The notes under the pieces are model-generated. The model saw only the letters and a list, made by a program, of their open reading frames with translations. It did no database searches and was not told the origin of the DNA. DNA of 50,314 nt from the NCBI RefSeq assembly GCF_014164585.1, contig NZ_JACJFM010000035.1, positions 1-50,314 on the forward strand, given 5' to 3'. This DNA comes from Oceanospirillum sediminis (GTDB taxonomy: Bacteria > Pseudomonadota > Gammaproteobacteria > Pseudomonadales > Halomonadaceae). Position numbers and translations under genes: made by a program. Positions within the stretch are counted from its first letter, which is position 1. Every line of letters starts with the position of its first letter. Positions 49,170 to 50,314 of the stretch are shown here, one piece after another.

Positions 49170-49460
49170 TCAGAACCACATCACTCTGGCTTTGCCGAGG
49201 TGTTCTGCCAACAGGTTTTTTGGCCCGTTCAGTATATCAATGCTGTATAACTGATTATCTTTTGTCACGGCTAGGTATTTCATACTGCGACTGGATAAGC
49301 AGGCTTTGTCTTTCAGTTCAAATACTCTGAACTCCCGGACCTGAAACAGAATCTGTTCAACCTGAAATATCTGATCATGGAAAGCAATTACGCGAACGGC
49401 ATCATGGCGTAAAGGATCGGGTTGATCTTCATAGCCAGGTATTACTCTTGCTGTATTCAT
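49170..49460 (-). CDS. Hypothetical small protein
   Basis: The 96-residue soluble protein is unrecognised. It has an alternating hydrophobic pattern (DAVRVIAFHDQIFQVEQILF; FRVFELKD; KYLAVTKDNQLYSIDIL) that suggests a beta-rich small domain, and a C-terminus ending VMWF. The ATG at 49460 is preferred over the one at 49505 because AAAGGGG lies about 10 nt ahead and the extra 15 residues are polar. It is convergent with rimI (28 nt). Confidence 0.55.
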   Translation of the reverse strand: MNTARVIPGYEDQPDPLRHDAVRVIAFHDQIFQVEQILFQVREFRVFELKDKACLSSRSMKYLAVTKDNQLYSIDILNGPKNLLAEHLGKARVMWF

Positions 49461-49600
49461 GGCTTTTTGTCCCCTTTCCGAGTATCTGTTTCTGCTTGTC
49501 AGCATAGACCCGGTTTCAGGGTACAGGTATTACTGTCTATTACAGTAAACCTTCAGGGTGGGTTCTGGATAATTGGAGTGAAGGCTATCTGAATAGGAAA

Positions 49601-49648
49601 AGAACTCTGCATCACCTGTTGTTGATATCATAGGTGATACAGAGTTCT
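49601..49648 (-). terminator. Terminator of the Asp-repeat gene
   Basis: A 17-nt arm (49601-49617) and its complement (49632-49648) pair with one C-A mismatch. Read on the minus strand, the stem is followed by TTTTCC. It lies 28 nt beyond the stop codon of the minus-strand gene. Confidence 0.75.
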
Positions 49649-49676
49649 GGAGTGTTTCTGTACTAAGAGAAGGCTG

Positions 49677-50314
49677 TTAAGCGATCATCCCTCCGTCATC
49701 AGAAGGTGAGTCATTGACTCCTGTTACTTCAACTTCTGAATCGCCATTGTCCGTGTCATCCGGGCTATCGCCTGTGTTGTCTTCGTCGATTAAGCCATGG
49801 CTTTCAAAGAAGTCACTGACGTCATCTGCAGTGATGGTGCCAAAAATATCAGCCAGAGTTTCAAAGTCCAGATTGTATTCCTGAGTCAGGCCATAAATGC
49901 TGGCAGGGTCATCCAGGTTATCCAGAATAAAGTCTTTAGCATCATCTACGCTGATACCCAGATTATCCAGAGTATCTGTTGTTTCATCGCTTGGAGTATG
50001 TTCGGTATCGTCCGAATCATCGGTATCATCCGAATCATCGGTATCATCCGAATCGTCGGTGTCATCTGAATCGTCGGTATCATCCGAATCGTCGGTGTCA
50101 TCTGAATCATCGGTATCATCCGAATCGTCGGTGTCATCTGAATCGTCGGTATCATCCGAATCGTCGGTGTCATCTGAATCGTCGGTGTCATCCGAATCGT
50201 CGGTATCATCCGAATCGTCGGTATCATCCGAATCGTCGGTGTCATCCGAATCGTCGGTGTCATCCGAATCGTCGGTGTCATCCGAATCGTCGGTGTCATC
50301 CGAATCGTCGGTAT
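49677..50314 (-). CDS. 3' part of a large acidic protein: (DTDDSD)n repeats plus helical C-terminal domain (partial)
   Basis: The minus-strand frame is open from the window edge to the stop at 49677-49679, 211 codons with no stop, while its start lies beyond 50314. The visible part begins with at least 17 copies of a six-residue Asp/Ser/Thr unit (DTDDSD). A short linker (EHTPSDETTDTLDN) follows, then about 60 residues that look folded and helical (DAKDFILDNLDDPASIYGLT, YNLDFETLADIFGTITADDV, SDFFESHGLI). An acidic tail ends DGGMIA. The net charge is extremely negative, suggesting a calcium-binding or extended linker such as those in secreted or surface proteins. The other repeat frames give low-complexity artefacts and do not continue through the non-repeat part with sensible composition. 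The identity of the full protein is unknown. Confidence 0.75.
   Translation of the reverse strand, partial: TDDSDDTDDSDDTDDSDDTDDSDDTDDSDDTDDSDDTDDSDDTDDSDDTDDSDDTDDSDDTDDSDDTDDSDDTDDSDDTDDSDDTDDSDDTDDSDDTDDSDDTEHTPSDETTDTLDNLGISVDDAKDFILDNLDDPASIYGLTQEYNLDFETLADIFGTITADDVSDFFESHGLIDEDNTGDSPDDTDNGDSEVEVTGVNDSPSDDGGMIA
50004..50314. repeat. 18-bp tandem repeat (minisatellite) inside the Asp-repeat gene
   Basis: At least 17 directly joined 18-bp units (GGTGTCATCCGAATCGTC type) run from 50004 to the window end. Differences between units are almost all third-position changes (GAC/GAT, TCG/TCA), so the peptide DTDDSD stays constant. The array continues outside the window. Unit length is a multiple of three, so copy-number changes keep the frame. 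Confidence 0.92.

Noticed and set aside
49946-50299. Minus-strand frame of MTPTIR-type repeats as a gene
   Set aside because: It is an out-of-frame reading of the same 18-bp array. It loses sensible composition outside the repeat, whereas the DTDDSD frame continues into a folded-looking domain and a properly placed terminator.
50004-50314. CRISPR array
   Set aside because: The units are directly joined without unique spacers and encode a constant peptide.

Overview
The window looks like a chromosomal segment of a marine gammaproteobacterium, probably of the Oceanospirillales. The reasons are moderate G+C, fabAB, rapA, rlmI, rimI and dsbG genes close to their E. coli and Pseudomonas counterparts, several chemotaxis and c-di-GMP proteins, and a TRAP-type carboxylate transporter with DctBD. 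The genus cannot be fixed from sequence alone. I see no tRNA, rRNA, CRISPR array or complete insertion sequence.

Layout. Positions 1-1234 hold a chemoreceptor gene that has lost its 5' half, just downstream of a perfect hairpin. From 1.4 to 11.4 kb lie mostly unlinked genes: a ZapB-like division protein with an acidic tail, a membrane adenylate cyclase, a YcxB-like protein, rlmI, a thioesterase, a TRIC/YicG-type membrane protein, a DUF2971 protein with a basic tail, a YdjM-type membrane hydrolase, a renalase-like flavoprotein and a DUF2442 protein. From 11.4 to 25.8 kb is a lactate-utilisation locus: dctBD and an LldR/PdhR-type repressor on the minus strand, then dctPQM, lldEFG and a large Fe-S D-lactate dehydrogenase on the plus strand. 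Two perfect ATTGGT-N3-ACCAAT operators flank the divergent promoter region. An HBM-type chemoreceptor and a universal stress protein follow.

From 28.5 to 33.0 kb are an auxin-efflux-type carrier, a REC-DUF3369-HD-GYP regulator and the fabAB operon. From 33.2 to 38.2 kb is a photoreactivation cluster: phrB, a MerR regulator lacking the cobalamin-binding residues of CarH, a DUF523-DUF1722 (TudS/YbgA-like) protein, a short CbiX and a YfcH-like epimerase. One perfect and one near-perfect TGTACA-N12-TGTACA site lie in its two intergenic regions. I read this as a class II LitR-type light-responsive regulon.

From 38.3 to 49.5 kb are a second, divergent HD-GYP protein, rapA, a lipoprotein gene with a probable frameshift near its 3' end, a tlpA-like/dsbG pair for periplasmic disulfide chemistry, leuA, and a holD-like/rimI pair. 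The last 640 bases are the 3' end of a minus-strand gene that runs off the window. It encodes an Asp/Ser/Thr hexapeptide repeat of at least 17 units followed by an acidic, probably helical C-terminal domain.

The best-linked systems are the lactate locus (uptake, oxidation, two regulators, possibly a chemoreceptor) and the light/DNA-repair cluster with its candidate operators.
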